The notes: a model not told the origin generated them from the letters alone. A DNA stretch of 64,000 nucleotides from Methylobacterium sp. 10 (GCF_000519085.1 NZ_KI912577.1:4396035-4460034), one strand, 5' to 3'. Counted from the stretch's first letter, positions 50,032-59,581 are shown. Numbers and translations are program-made.

Positions 50032-52716
50032 CTACGACACCTCCACAGGGCTCCTAAGCCGGTTCGGTTCACGGGGCGTTGCCGAGCGCATCGGCTCGGC
50101 TTCCTCGTTCGCGGAGGGGCTGGCCTGCCGATCATCGACTTCCTCCGCCTGGGCCGGCCGAATCTGGCTCCGGTTCTGCGCGAACACGCCCGCGATCTGC
50201 CCGAGCGCAGTCTGGACCGGCTCCAGGCCTTGGACGGTGACGACGCTCGATCCGGGGCCGAGGGCCGGAATGAACCCTGCGCCGGACAAGGCCTGAAACA
50301 CGGAAAAGTTCAGGTCGCTCGTGACCTTCAAGCCCATGCTGACATCGACGATCATTGCGATCAGTTCGAACTCGAGGAAAGGATCGCCGATCTTGCGGAA
50401 CACCACCCGCGGCGCCGGCTCCTTCAGCACGTCCGGATGGGCGACGGCGCAGGCCACCAGCATCTCGGCGGCACGGACCGGATCCTGGTTGCGCAGGACG
50501 TTGACGGTGATGGTGACCCGGCCAGTGCGGTCGCCGCGCACCCTGTTCTTCACGATGCCCGAAATAAGATTCGAGTTGGGCACGATCACCGCTGAACGGT
50601 CGAAGGTCTGGATCTCGGTGGAACGCACGGAGATGCGCTTCACGATGCCCTCGCTGTCGCCGATGAGCACCTGGTCACCGACGCGGATCGGGCGCTCCCA
50701 CAGCAGCAGCAGACCCGAGACGAAGTTGTTGACGATGGATTGAAGGCCAAAACCGATACCGACGGAGAGTGCACCGGCGACAATGGTCAACTTTTCGAGA
50801 CTGAGGCCGAGATAGGAGAAGGCCAGTGCGAGGGCGATCAGGAAGCCGCAATAGCCGGTGATGGTGGAGATGGAGTTGCGAAGACCCGCGTCGAGATCGG
50901 TGGCCGGCAGGTAGGTCTGTTCCAGCCAGCGCTGGATGGCGCGGGTGATGACCACGCCGATCACGAGAAGCCCCACCGCATAGGCGATGGTGGAGAGCGA
51001 GATCGTCACATCTCCGACCTTGAAGCCGAAGAAGGCGCTGCGCACGGAGGTGAACACGTCGGTGGAATCGAGCCCCCAGGGCGCCAGTGCCAACAGGGCG
51101 GCCACCAGGATCAGAACCACGCGGGCGAGGCCGGTGGAGAGCACGGCGATCTGGTTGATTGAGCGCTTGCGCAGGCCGGTATTGGCCTGGAGTGCTGTGG
51201 CGAAGCGGGTCTCGTCCTTCAGCGTGCCACCGATGAACGTGTCAGCGCTGGAGATGAGCAGGTAGAGCAGTGCGATCAGGCAGGCCGTCCAGACCAACTG
51301 GTCGATCAGGAAGGCGGCGAAAGCGACATAGCCGACGAGCGGCGCGATGCCGATGACGATGACGGCGGCCCATCCGAGGAGTCGCGCCGGCCCGCCGATC
51401 GTGGTGGTGGATTCCGGCGCCACGTAGGGACCGAAACAGGCCTCCTCCTTGTCCGCCGTATCGGCGAAGCGATGCAGGCCGATGGCGAGGATCAGAATGG
51501 TGGCGAGCGCGCCGATGCCACGGGTGGCGATGGAGATCGAAAGCGCGGCGTAGATGCCGGAGTTGAGCGCCTCGATGGACTTCACCACCGTGATCACCGT
51601 GGCGATGCCGACGGCGAGCCGCGTCAACCGTGAGGCGGTGGAATCGCTGAGCGGTGCCGGGCGCCAGGACGGCTTTTCCGGGGACAGCAGCGCATCGCAC
51701 AGGGCTTCGACGAAGGCGATAAAAGCGAGGCCGCCGAGGATGGCCCCTGCCACTGGCATGAGCCGCTGGGGTAGCAGATCCGTGGAATCGAGGGCGTAAT
51801 AGACCGCGTAGCTTCCAACCACGGCCGGCACGGTGCCGAGGAGGAACACACGCCAGGCCGCCATCAACTTCATGCGCTGGGTCGGGTCGACCACGCTCTG
51901 GCTGCGTCGCCCCAGGCGCGGTGCGATGTTCCGACGACCGAAATACAGCGCCACGGAGATGCCCAGCGCGACCCCGAGCAGGAGAAGGTTCCAGATCGAT
52001 CCGTTGCGGCCGAACAGACCGGCGATGTCGCTTACGGCGGCCTGTAGCGCCCGGATGTCGCGCGGGACATCGTCGGCGATGCGCATCCAGAGATCGGGGT
52101 TTACCAGCGCCGACGAGCGCTCGAACAATCCGCGGGTGAAGGCTGCCCTGCGCTTGTTCGTGATCTGGTCGATGATCTGATCGCTCTGGACCAGAAGCGA
52201 TTTAGCCAGTCTCTGCGTCTCGTCGATTTCGGCTACCGCGTGCTCGCGCTCGGCGCGCTCCTTGGCGACGTCCTCGCCTTCCTCGCCCTCTTTGGGTTTC
52301 GGGCCGAGCTGCGTCAGGCGCTCGCGGGCCGCTTCGAGGCGGGGGGTGGTGGCGTCGATGATCTGACGAATCCGGTCGGCGATGGCATCGAGCCCCTCGC
52401 GTGCCTTGAGCAAGTTTGCGGGATCGACGTTGCGGCCGGCGAGCAGCTTCTCGCGCTCGTCGAGATTGGCCTTCGCCTCGTCGAGTCGATCGCGGACATT
52501 CTTGATGGCCTCCGACACCGCTGGTTTCGGCACGAGCGGCTTCGCCGCCGGAGTGGGGACGCCAGCGGCGGGTGCCGGTTTTGCCGGCTCCGTCTGCGCT
52601 GGGGCGGTGGGCGCCGCCTGAGCCACGACGGGAACAGGATTCAGAAGGGAAGCGCCCATCCACGCGGCAAGGAGTGCTGCATGTCGCATTCTGCCTTTCG
52701 AAAATCCCAGTTCCAT
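50032..52716 (-). CDS. Large MscS-family mechanosensitive channel with DUF3772 N-terminus
   Basis: 894 residues from ATG 52716 (MELGFSKGRMRHAALLAAW), with AAGGAAC upstream. A signal peptide (LLAAWMGASLLNPVPVVAQA) is followed by a Pro/Ala linker and a long coiled coil (about residues 55-200: AIKNVRDRLDEAKANLDERE), the periplasmic DUF3772 region. About ten membrane segments follow, then the MscS pore and beta domain: GIGFGLQSIVNNFVSGLLLL, WERPIRVGDQVLIGDSEGIV and STEIQTFDRSAVIVPNSNLI. It is a KefA/MscK- or YbdG-like large channel that releases solutes on hypo-osmotic shock. Four to ten residues separate it from the CAP gene, same strand. Confidence 0.93.
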   Translation of the reverse strand: MELGFSKGRMRHAALLAAWMGASLLNPVPVVAQAAPTAPAQTEPAKPAPAAGVPTPAAKPLVPKPAVSEAIKNVRDRLDEAKANLDEREKLLAGRNVDPANLLKAREGLDAIADRIRQIIDATTPRLEAARERLTQLGPKPKEGEEGEDVAKERAEREHAVAEIDETQRLAKSLLVQSDQIIDQITNKRRAAFTRGLFERSSALVNPDLWMRIADDVPRDIRALQAAVSDIAGLFGRNGSIWNLLLLGVALGISVALYFGRRNIAPRLGRRSQSVVDPTQRMKLMAAWRVFLLGTVPAVVGSYAVYYALDSTDLLPQRLMPVAGAILGGLAFIAFVEALCDALLSPEKPSWRPAPLSDSTASRLTRLAVGIATVITVVKSIEALNSGIYAALSISIATRGIGALATILILAIGLHRFADTADKEEACFGPYVAPESTTTIGGPARLLGWAAVIVIGIAPLVGYVAFAAFLIDQLVWTACLIALLYLLISSADTFIGGTLKDETRFATALQANTGLRKRSINQIAVLSTGLARVVLILVAALLALAPWGLDSTDVFTSVRSAFFGFKVGDVTISLSTIAYAVGLLVIGVVITRAIQRWLEQTYLPATDLDAGLRNSISTITGYCGFLIALALAFSYLGLSLEKLTIVAGALSVGIGFGLQSIVNNFVSGLLLLWERPIRVGDQVLIGDSEGIVKRISVRSTEIQTFDRSAVIVPNSNLISGIVKNRVRGDRTGRVTITVNVLRNQDPVRAAEMLVACAVAHPDVLKEPAPRVVFRKIGDPFLEFELIAMIVDVSMGLKVTSDLNFSVFQALSGAGFIPALGPGSSVVTVQGLEPVQTALGQIAGVFAQNRSQIRPAQAEEVDDRQASPSANEEAEPMRSATPREPNRLRSPVEVS

Positions 52717-53313
52717 GTCGTTCCTTTCGTCGGCTTCGTCGCCCGCCCCTCCGGCGCCGGCACGCGGACCCTTTGCGGCGGGCCGGTCGCTCCTGGCTCC
52801 CTCTCCGGCAAGAGCCGTGGTCTCCAGGGGAGCTAAATCGCGCCGTCGGCAGCATAGGGTCCAGAGTCGGATTGTCGGATGGCCGATCAATGGGGCGAAA
52901 GGGTGCTGCAGGCGCATCATTCGCCCGGTCCTCCCGAAAGATTGTGGGCCGCGACGTCGCGGATCCTCCGAGCAACCTTCACAAGCGTGTCATGGTGATA
53001 TTAGACTAACGCGCAATGGGCAGAGCCTTTTCGTATCGACGCGAGGAGGTGGCGTTGGCCGTCCATGTCGATGTGCCTCGCCACAAACCGGGCGTTCCCG
53101 CCCGATGCGACCGCTTTTGGCTAAGCCCAGGCCGGTCCACCCTGCCCGATCACCAGTTCTCTTCGCCTACTGTGCCGGACAGTCGACCACGGTCCAGTCG
53201 CCCGATGCCGAGGACCGAACTGCCGGGACCGCCGATCTTTCATCATCCGGGGACGATGCTGCGCCGAAACGGGCTGCGTCGTCCCCCTGTCGATCCGTCA
53301 AGAGAGTAGCGCC
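52717..53313. other. Divergent intergenic region, no gene recognised
   Basis: About 600 bases between the MscS-type channel start and the HNH nuclease start. Short open frames occur (for example 53016-53309) but have no ribosome site, family character or consistent codon bias. No RNA gene or repeat was recognised. The stretch TGGTGATATTAGACTAACG near 53000 is AT-rich and may be promoter. Confidence 0.4.
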
Positions 53314-53862
53314 ATGCTGGATCTCCAAACGCTCGTCCTCAATGCGGATTACCGGCCGCTTTCATATAATCCGCTCTCGCTATGGTCATGGAAGGACGCT
53401 TTCACCGCCCTCTTCCTCGACAGGGTCACACTGGTGGCCAGCTACGACGTCGAGGCCCGCTCCCCGAGCCGTGCCCTGCGCGTGCCGAGTGTGGTCGCCC
53501 TCAAGAATTACGTGACCCTGGCGCGCAGTCCGGCCTTCACCCGCTACAACATCTACCTCCGCGATACGTTTTCCTGTCAGTATTGCGGCCTGCGGATGCC
53601 CTCGGGTGGGCTGACCTTCGACCACGTCATCCCGCGTTCACGCGGTGGATTATCGAGTTGGGAGAATGTCGTCGCCGCCTGCTCACCCTGCAACCTCCGC
53701 AAGGCGAACCGTACTCCGGCGGAAGCGGAGATGCCGCTCCTGCACGAACCCCACCGGCCGACGCGGCACGAACTCCATCGCCGCCAGCCGGAATTTGACC
53801 ACCGCGAATACCATCACAGCTGGCTGGACTACCTGTACTGGGACAGCGAGCTCGAAAGCTGA
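53314..53862 (+). CDS. HNH endonuclease
   Basis: 182 residues. The zinc-bound HNH domain is complete: FSCQYCGLRMPSGGLTFDHV (CxxC and His), IPRSRGGLSSWENVVAACSP and CNLRKANRTPAEAEM. The N-terminal half, LQTLVLNADYRPLSYNPLSL, is the standard opening of the widespread bacterial HNH proteins of about 185 residues. These are housekeeping-like nucleases of uncertain role, not tied here to a phage or restriction system. It ends a few bases before the stop of the convergent small gene. Confidence 0.92.
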   Translation: MLDLQTLVLNADYRPLSYNPLSLWSWKDAFTALFLDRVTLVASYDVEARSPSRALRVPSVVALKNYVTLARSPAFTRYNIYLRDTFSCQYCGLRMPSGGLTFDHVIPRSRGGLSSWENVVAACSPCNLRKANRTPAEAEMPLLHEPHRPTRHELHRRQPEFDHREYHHSWLDYLYWDSELES

Positions 53863-53868
53863 CGTCGG

Positions 53869-54165
53869 TCAATCGTGCGAGAAGCCGGGCGGAGGTTCGT
53901 TATAGACCGGTGCGTTGGGGTTGTGTGTGGGAACGATCCCCACGGCGAGCGGCGGCTCGTAGATGGTCCGCGTCATGCGCGGCGCTGGCCGGTAGCAATG
54001 GTCGCGATAAGGAATCTGCGGCGACAGCAAGTTACGAAGGCGATGAACGTCCAGGGGGTAACCGTATCCGACTTGGATGCAGCTCCGTCGGCCTCCTGCC
54101 TCGGCATTCGGCCCGGAGATCAGCGGGATAGCCGCGATGCCGGCAGCGATCATATATCGGAGCAT
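53869..54165 (-). CDS. Small secreted hypothetical protein
   Basis: 98 residues from ATG 54165. Signal peptide MLRYMIAAGIAAIPLISG, then NAEAGGRRSCIQVGYGYPLD, and a Pro-rich tail (YRPAPRMTRTIYEPPLAVGI). Two Cys (SCIQ, HCYR) could form a disulfide in the periplasm. No family recognised; proteins of this size and style are frequent in Methylobacterium genomes. A longer frame to 54264 starts without a ribosome site. Confidence 0.6.
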   Translation of the reverse strand: MLRYMIAAGIAAIPLISGPNAEAGGRRSCIQVGYGYPLDVHRLRNLLSPQIPYRDHCYRPAPRMTRTIYEPPLAVGIVPTHNPNAPVYNEPPPGFSHD

Positions 54166-54238
54166 GGCGCAACCCTTCAGAGCGGGCGACCGGACATGTG
54201 TTCGAGTGTCTTGGGCCGTCTTCAAACTCCAGAAATAC

Positions 54239-55075
54239 TCAGAACTTGATGCCAACCGCGCCACGGACCGTGTTAACGTTCACCTTCACGTCTCCAAATT
54301 TTGCAAACTGAAGATATTGGTATTCGCCGCGCACAAATATGTTTTGGGTAAGCAGGTAATCGCCGCCGATCCCGAGCGCATATCCGAGGCTGTATTTTTC
54401 TTTTACGGTGCCGCCGTTTTCGCTCAGGCCGCCGATGAGATTCGTCCGATTGACGTCTGAATATTCTCTGAGATCGATGCTCACGTCGTTGCCGACCACG
54501 GCCCGCCCTATCGCCAAGCCAGCTGTCACGAAGGGCAGAAATGCCCCCATCGGATAACCCGCTCGCATGCGTATCGTGGCATAATCCTTGAGGTCGGCAT
54601 GCGCGGCGGTGGAAATCCTGTAGATATCGTAGGTTCCGTTGCTGAGCATCACGCGCCGAGTGAGGCTGTCCTCGGATCGGCCTTTCTGGTTGACGCTGGT
54701 ATAATCGACCTCAAGGCCAATGACGGCCTCGTCGAATTGGTAGTTATAGCCGGCAAGGCCTCCGAATCCGACATCGTGGGGGCGAGCAGGCTTCAGGGTA
54801 TTTGTTCCCGAGATGCGATACTCGCTCTCGACTGTCGTACTACGAAGAATTTGCGCGAGATCCGATTGTCCGGACGGGCCAAAATTGATCGATGTGGTCG
54901 TATAGCCAGCATGCGCACCGAAGTATCCACCGTTCCAATCGATTTCGGCGGAAGCAGGCTCGTAATCCGGGCCGCGCAGCACGCCATAGTCGAGATCGGC
55001 GGCGTGGGCGGCTGGAACCCAGCTGAGAGCCACGCCGGTGAGGAGTGCAAGGGTGACGGTACGCATCAAGGTCAT
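54239..55075 (-). CDS. Outer-membrane beta-barrel protein (Omp25/RopB-like) 1
   Basis: 278 residues. Signal peptide LMRTVTLALLTGVALSWVPA, AHAADL, then WNGGYFGAHAGYTTTSINFG and alternating beta strands such as VGFGGLAGYNYQFDEAVIGL, IRMRAGYPMGAFLPFVTAGL and IFVRGEYQYLQFAKFGDVKV, ending in GAVGIKF with the C-terminal Phe recognised by BAM. This matches the small outer-membrane barrels common in Brucella, Bartonella and Methylobacterium. Adhesion, stability or porin-like functions are possible. Confidence 0.88.
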   Translation of the reverse strand: MTLMRTVTLALLTGVALSWVPAAHAADLDYGVLRGPDYEPASAEIDWNGGYFGAHAGYTTTSINFGPSGQSDLAQILRSTTVESEYRISGTNTLKPARPHDVGFGGLAGYNYQFDEAVIGLEVDYTSVNQKGRSEDSLTRRVMLSNGTYDIYRISTAAHADLKDYATIRMRAGYPMGAFLPFVTAGLAIGRAVVGNDVSIDLREYSDVNRTNLIGGLSENGGTVKEKYSLGYALGIGGDYLLTQNIFVRGEYQYLQFAKFGDVKVNVNTVRGAVGIKF

Positions 55076-55200
55076 CCTCAGGGCTGCAGCCCGACTGTTC
55101 TTTCCGAACCTTGCAACATTGTTAATTGAGTAACCTTAATGGTCCGTTGCATTTAGGCCTGATGGATAACGCTGAGTTCGATTTTCGCGATCGCACGACG

Positions 55201-55232
55201 AAAAAGCCCGCACGGCATGGCCGGGCGGGCTT
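55201..55232 (-). terminator. Terminator of the barrel gene at 55280-56128
   Basis: On the minus strand AAGCCCGC pairs with GCGGGCTT, and TTT follows. It lies about 50 bases after the stop of the second barrel gene. Confidence 0.8.
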
Positions 55233-55279
55233 GGAGTGTCTGAAGTCAGCCGAAAGTCACCGCGTGCCAGGCGTCCCGC

Positions 55280-56128
55280 CTACTCGTAGGGATTACCGCC
55301 GCCGTAACCGTTTCCTCCAAAGGCAGCAGCGCCGCCGGCGAAGCTGTAGCGCAGACCCACGCGAACCTCATTGGCCGAGATATCCTTCAGGCGGGTCCCG
55401 AACCCAAAATCGTCGAGGCCTGTCTTGGCGCGGCCGAGATTGACGTAACGGTAATTCGCATCGATCGCGAAACCCGCGCCGATCTCGTAGGAGACGCCTC
55501 CAGTCAGCGCCCAGGCCAGTGATGTGACCGAACCGTTGCGACGCGCGGCGGCAGGGCGAGGACCGACCACGGGGCTTCCGTCACAGAGCACGGGAACGGT
55601 GCAGGTCGTCTGGGTGTAGGCGTTGCGGAAGTCCTTCTGAGCGATACCGATGCCACCGCCGATGTAAGGGGTCAGACCCCACCAAGTGCCAAGATCCGCA
55701 TAGACGTTCACGAGAGCCGTCAGCACGTCGAGCTTTCCGGCTTCGATATTGTATCCGTTCGCGAAGTTTGATCCGGACGAGTAGGTGCTGAAGCGGCTTG
55801 GCAGGCGCTGGTCGATGGTGGCGTCCATGCGCAGCCAGTTGTTGAAGCGGTAGCCGATGCCGCCGCCATAGCTAGGTTGATGGCTCAGGCGCAAGCGCAC
55901 GAGCGCCGGCGTGCCCGGTTCGACCAGCGTCGCGTCCTTGGGGTGATCGAAATAGCTCTCGGTGAAATCGGCGCGTAGGTACCAACCGCTGCCGATCTGA
56001 ACCGGGGCGGGAGCTGGCGGAGGTGGCAGGAGGTCCGCGGCGAGGGTCGGCGCGGCAGTGCCGATCGCCAGTCCGGTGAGGATCACAGCGACGGCTGCGG
56101 AGCGGGATGTGCAGGGCGGAGTCATCAT
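55280..56128 (-). CDS. Outer-membrane beta-barrel protein 2
   Basis: 282 residues from ATG 56128, with GTGAGG upstream. Signal peptide SAAVAVILTGLAIGTAAPTL, AADLLPPPPAPAP, then SGWYLRADFTESYFDHPKDA, YGGGIGYRFNNWLRMDATID, and strands ending LRYSFAGGAAAFGGNGYGGG. It resembles the third barrel protein (GWYLR and GAWYLR openings, GYR.N.WLR.D and YG.TP..GGGIG repeats), so 2 and 3 are paralogues. Two Cys (TTCTVPVLCDG) sit in an exposed loop. Same strand as both neighbours but with its own terminator. Confidence 0.85.
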   Translation of the reverse strand: MMTPPCTSRSAAVAVILTGLAIGTAAPTLAADLLPPPPAPAPVQIGSGWYLRADFTESYFDHPKDATLVEPGTPALVRLRLSHQPSYGGGIGYRFNNWLRMDATIDQRLPSRFSTYSSGSNFANGYNIEAGKLDVLTALVNVYADLGTWWGLTPYIGGGIGIAQKDFRNAYTQTTCTVPVLCDGSPVVGPRPAAARRNGSVTSLAWALTGGVSYEIGAGFAIDANYRYVNLGRAKTGLDDFGFGTRLKDISANEVRVGLRYSFAGGAAAFGGNGYGGGNPYE

Positions 56129-56304
56129 GGTCCTCACGGAGGCATCGGCCGGAAAGCGCATGATACGGATGCATGCCGGCGAGGGGGTCGACCGACCAAG
56201 ATGATGAAATTAAAAGGTTATGATCGTCTTAACCCTAACGGTCCCTGGGCCGGGAAAAGATAAAACGCGGTGTCGTTAACCTGATCGCCGCATCTGGCCG
56301 AACA

Positions 56305-56336
56305 AAAACGGCGCGGATACCAATCCGCGCCGTTTT
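56305..56336 (-). terminator. Terminator of the third barrel gene
   Basis: AAAACGGCGCGGA and TCCGCGCCGTTTT form a 13-bp stem around a six-base loop, with T's following on the minus strand. It is 21 bases past the stop at 56358. Confidence 0.88.
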
Positions 56337-56357
56337 CCCGGTATCGTTGAGGAAATT

Positions 56358-57209
56358 TCAGTACTTGCGGACGATCGGTTCCGGCATCGGCTGATACTCG
56401 ACCACCGGCGCAACGACACCGCCAAGAATCCAGCGCAAGCCGACCTTTACGTCATGCGAGGCAATGTCCTTGAGGTGGTAATCCGTCTTGCAGAAGGGCG
56501 GTGCCTCGCACGTGACCGTGCCGGTTTGCGCCGAGCCCATGTTGAGATAGCGGTAAGCCAGTTCGAGTTTCACGTTCGGCGTGATGGAATAGCCGAGGCC
56601 GGCATGGGCCGCCCAGGCAAAGCTGAGCTTCTGTTTCTCCGGGCCCACGCCATACCCACCCTGATACAAGCCTTGGCCGTTGTCGGTCACGCCGCCGAAC
56701 ATGTGGTGAGCAAAGCCGACACCCGCGCCGACGAACGGGGTGACGCCGTAATAGGTGCCGAGATCGACGTAGCCGTTGGCCATACCAACCACCGACGAGA
56801 ACTTCCCGGATGTACGGTTGATGCCTCCGCTCGGCTTTTCGGCCGCATAGAAGATCCATTTTGCTTCTGAGCGGTACTCACCAGTAAAATCAAAGCGGAG
56901 CCAGGAATTGGCCTGATAACCGATACCCGCGCCTACAAAGGCTTGGTTGCCTAAATAATCCTTCAGGACATTGTAATTGTACGGGATCGGAGGGGTCGTT
57001 ACGTCCTTGGCGACGGTGTGCCCTTCGCCCAGAATGCCGGCACCGGCGTCGCCGCGCAGATACCATGCGCCGCCGATCTCGATGGGCGGGGGCAGCGGCT
57101 CTGGTGGCAGAGTGGGGAGCAGGTCGGCGGCCTGCGCAAGGCATGGCGCTCCCACGCTCGCAAGGAGCGTGATCGAGCGCGCCAAGGCGGAAAGCTTGGA
57201 ACGGCGCAT
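56358..57209 (-). CDS. Outer-membrane beta-barrel protein 3
   Basis: 283 residues from ATG 57209 (MRRSKLSALARSITLLASVG). Signal peptide ends ...APCLAQAADLLP. The mature part runs EIGGAWYLRGDAGAGILGEG, GIGYQANSWLRFDFTGEYRS, YVDLGTYYGVTPFVGAGVGF and VKLELAYRYLNMGSAQTG, alternating beta strands; it ends VRKY. Paralogue of barrel 2. Two Cys in CEAPPFCKTDY occur in the same loop position as in barrel 2. A longer frame to 57602 is not credible. Upstream region 57210-57439 holds AACGTTAAACGTT, a short palindromic AT-rich signal. Confidence 0.88.
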   Translation of the reverse strand: MRRSKLSALARSITLLASVGAPCLAQAADLLPTLPPEPLPPPIEIGGAWYLRGDAGAGILGEGHTVAKDVTTPPIPYNYNVLKDYLGNQAFVGAGIGYQANSWLRFDFTGEYRSEAKWIFYAAEKPSGGINRTSGKFSSVVGMANGYVDLGTYYGVTPFVGAGVGFAHHMFGGVTDNGQGLYQGGYGVGPEKQKLSFAWAAHAGLGYSITPNVKLELAYRYLNMGSAQTGTVTCEAPPFCKTDYHLKDIASHDVKVGLRWILGGVVAPVVEYQPMPEPIVRKY

Positions 57210-57439
57210 AATGGATCCTTCAACTCGATCGTTCGGCGGACGTGTGGGAGCACGAGCCTGGATGACGATCCCATCATCTGTGGGATGAGTTAAATCGCGC
57301 TTAACGTTAAACGTTAGCCTTTCCGAACCATTAGACGTCCAGAACCTTACTGGAACTTGCAGTGGCCATCGGGCTGTCGCGGGACCTGCATTCGCGCCAA
57401 GCTTCAGTGGTTGTCGCGAGTAATGAGGTGGAATGATCG

Positions 57440-57763
57440 ATGCGTCCTGAAGATGTGCGCGCCTTGGCGCTGATGCTTCCTGGGGTGGAGGAAGGCGCTC
57501 ATATGGGCCATGCGGATTTCCGCATGGGCAGGCGGATCTTCGCGACCCTCTGGGTCGACGAAGAGCGCGTCGTCCTGAGGTTTCCCGCCGAGCATCAGGC
57601 ACTCGTGGTCGAGGCCGAGCCAGACCTGTACGAGCCCGTCCCCGGCGCCTGGGGACGGCGTGGCTGGACCAGCCTGTCGCTCGATGGGGCTGATGAGGAG
57701 ACGCTCAGGAGCGCCCTCCTCACGGCATGGCGCTGCCTCGCGCCGGACGCGTTGCGAGATTAG
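57440..57763 (+). CDS. MmcQ/YjbR family protein
   Basis: 107 residues, complete YjbR/MmcQ domain: DVRALALMLPGVEEGAHMGH, ADFRMGRRIFATLWVDEERV, LVVEAEPDLYEPVPGAWGRR, GWTSLSLDGADEETLRSALL. These small proteins have a CyaY-like fold and are thought to bind DNA, but their function is not settled. Its stop overlaps the stop of convergent glmM by three bases (57760-57763). Confidence 0.9.
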   Translation: MRPEDVRALALMLPGVEEGAHMGHADFRMGRRIFATLWVDEERVVLRFPAEHQALVVEAEPDLYEPVPGAWGRRGWTSLSLDGADEETLRSALLTAWRCLAPDALRD

Positions 57764-59109
57764 GCCGCGGCCTTGGTGACGGCGTCAACGATGTCGTCCA
57801 CGACTTCCGTAACGAGGCTTCGGTCATCGCCCTCCGCCATCACGCGGATGACCGGCTCGGTGCCAGAGGGCCGGATGACGACACGGCCGGTCTCGCCGAG
57901 ACGCTCGCGGCCATGGGCGATGGCGGTGACCACTGCATCCTGCTGCAGCGGTGCGCCGGAGCGGTAGCGCACGTTCTTGAGGATCTGCGGCAGCGGGTCG
58001 AAGCAATGGCAGACCTCGCTCACCGGACGCTCCTGGCGCTTCACCACGCTGAGCAACTGGAGCGCTGCCACGAGACCGTCCCCCGTGGTGGCGTAATCCG
58101 ACATGATGATGTGACCCGACTGTTCTCCGCCGAGATTGTAGCCGTGCTCGCGCATATGCTCGAGGACGTAGCGATCGCCGACCGCGGTGCGGGCGAGGCC
58201 GAGGCCGATTCCGCCGAGGAACCGCTCTAGGCCGAGATTGGACATGATTGTCGCGACGATGCCCGGCTGAGTTAGCCGGTCGTCGTCTTTCCAGGACCGT
58301 GCCACGGCAGCCATCAACTGGTCGCCATCCACCGACTGGCCCTTCTCGTCGACGATCAGAACGCGGTCCGCGTCGCCGTCGAGGGCGATGCCGATATCGG
58401 CCCGTAATTCCCTCACCTTGGCAGCAAGGGCCGCCGGTGCCGTCGAGCCAACATCGTGATTGATATTGAAACCATCGGGGTCGACGCCGATGGCGATAAC
58501 CTCAGCGCCGAGCTCCCACAGGGTTTCAGGCGCGACGCGGTAGGCCGCGCCATTGGCGCAATCGACCACCACGCGCAAACCGTCGAGCGTCACGTTGCGC
58601 GGCAGCGTACGCTTGGCGAATTCGATATAGCGGGCATGCACGCTCTCGATCCGCTTGGCGCGGCCAAGCGCGCGAGATCCGGCGAGTTTCTTGTGCAACT
58701 CGCCGTCGATCAACGCTTCGATCTCGCGCTCGACGTCGTCGTTGAGTTTGAACCCGTCGGGTCCGAACAGCTTGATACCGTTATCCTCGAACGGATTGTG
58801 CGAGGCGGAGATCATCACTCCCAGATCGGCGCGCATGGAGGGGGTGAGCATGGCCACCGCCGGCGTCGGCATAGGGCCGAGCAGCATCACGTCCATGCCG
58901 ACAGAGGTGAAGCCCGCGACGAGGGCTGTCTCGATCATGTAACCGGACAGGCGGGTGTCCTTGCCGATCACCACCCTGTGGCGGTGATCGCCCCGCTGGA
59001 ACACCAATCCTGCCGCTTGGCCCACCTTAAGGGCGAGTTCGGGCGTGATTACCCCGTTGGCGCGGCCACGGATGCCGTCTGTGCCGAAATACTTACGCAC
59101 GTTCTTCAA
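57760..59109 (-). CDS. glmM: Phosphoglucosamine mutase
   Basis: 449 residues. KYFGTDGIRGRANGVITPEL at the start, phosphoserine loop GVMISASHNPFEDNGIKLFG (Ser about 102), metal-binding LDGDADRVLIVDEKG, sugar-binding GGEQSGHIIMSDYATTGDGL and phosphate-binding RPSGTEPVIRVMAEG. It converts glucosamine-6-phosphate to glucosamine-1-phosphate for UDP-GlcNAc, peptidoglycan and lipid A. Downstream of ftsH on the same strand, as in other alphaproteobacteria, with a pseudogene-bearing gap of about 470 bases between. Confidence 0.97.
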   Translation of the reverse strand: MKNVRKYFGTDGIRGRANGVITPELALKVGQAAGLVFQRGDHRHRVVIGKDTRLSGYMIETALVAGFTSVGMDVMLLGPMPTPAVAMLTPSMRADLGVMISASHNPFEDNGIKLFGPDGFKLNDDVEREIEALIDGELHKKLAGSRALGRAKRIESVHARYIEFAKRTLPRNVTLDGLRVVVDCANGAAYRVAPETLWELGAEVIAIGVDPDGFNINHDVGSTAPAALAAKVRELRADIGIALDGDADRVLIVDEKGQSVDGDQLMAAVARSWKDDDRLTQPGIVATIMSNLGLERFLGGIGLGLARTAVGDRYVLEHMREHGYNLGGEQSGHIIMSDYATTGDGLVAALQLLSVVKRQERPVSEVCHCFDPLPQILKNVRYRSGAPLQQDAVVTAIAHGRERLGETGRVVIRPSGTEPVIRVMAEGDDRSLVTEVVDDIVDAVTKAAA

Positions 59110-59198
59110 TCCCGATCGTCACGGCCCACCATAGGCGATTTCGCCTCGCTGAATGGTATCGAAGCATGGCAAACGAATGGTGCCGGACCCGGGCTCGG

Positions 59199-59480
59199 TC
59201 AAGCTTCGTCGCAGGTGGGGAGGTTGGTGAAGCCGATGATGATCAGCGAGACGAGGACTGCGCCTTCAAGCTGCCCAGCGCTACTGAAACAATAGAGGCT
59301 CCCGCCAGGTCGCCGCGTTCGCACGCCAGAACCAGTCCGTGGCGACATCGAAGAGCGGCATGAAGGTAACGAACGAATAGGCCAGCGGATCGAAGGCCGG
59401 GTAGAGATTACGAGCTCGGCCGTCGTTAGTGGAAGCCCTCAACGCAACTATGGCGCGGCCAACCCGAGCCTCGTCGTAGG
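59199..59480 (-). pseudogene. Remnant of a membrane-protein C-terminus
   Basis: In the glmM-ftsH gap the minus strand reads YDEARVGRAIVALRAS, then NLYPAFDPLAYSFVTFMPLF, DVATDWFWRANAATWREPLL and a stop. A shifted frame continues EGAVLVSLIIIGFTN and ends at 59199. The FDPL-Y-LD-LPV-DL...W pattern plus a final hydrophobic span resembles the C-terminal end of pentapeptide/ion-channel-type bacterial membrane proteins. An in-frame stop precedes it and a frameshift splits it, so it looks like a decayed fragment. Confidence 0.45.
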
Positions 59481-59581
59481 TTCAATCCGCGAAGCTATTC
59501 AAATTGGCCTTTGGCAATTGAAAGAAAAGCGGCGAGGTCTCCCTCGCCGCTCCACTATCCTCAAGGACATCCACGCTCGCG

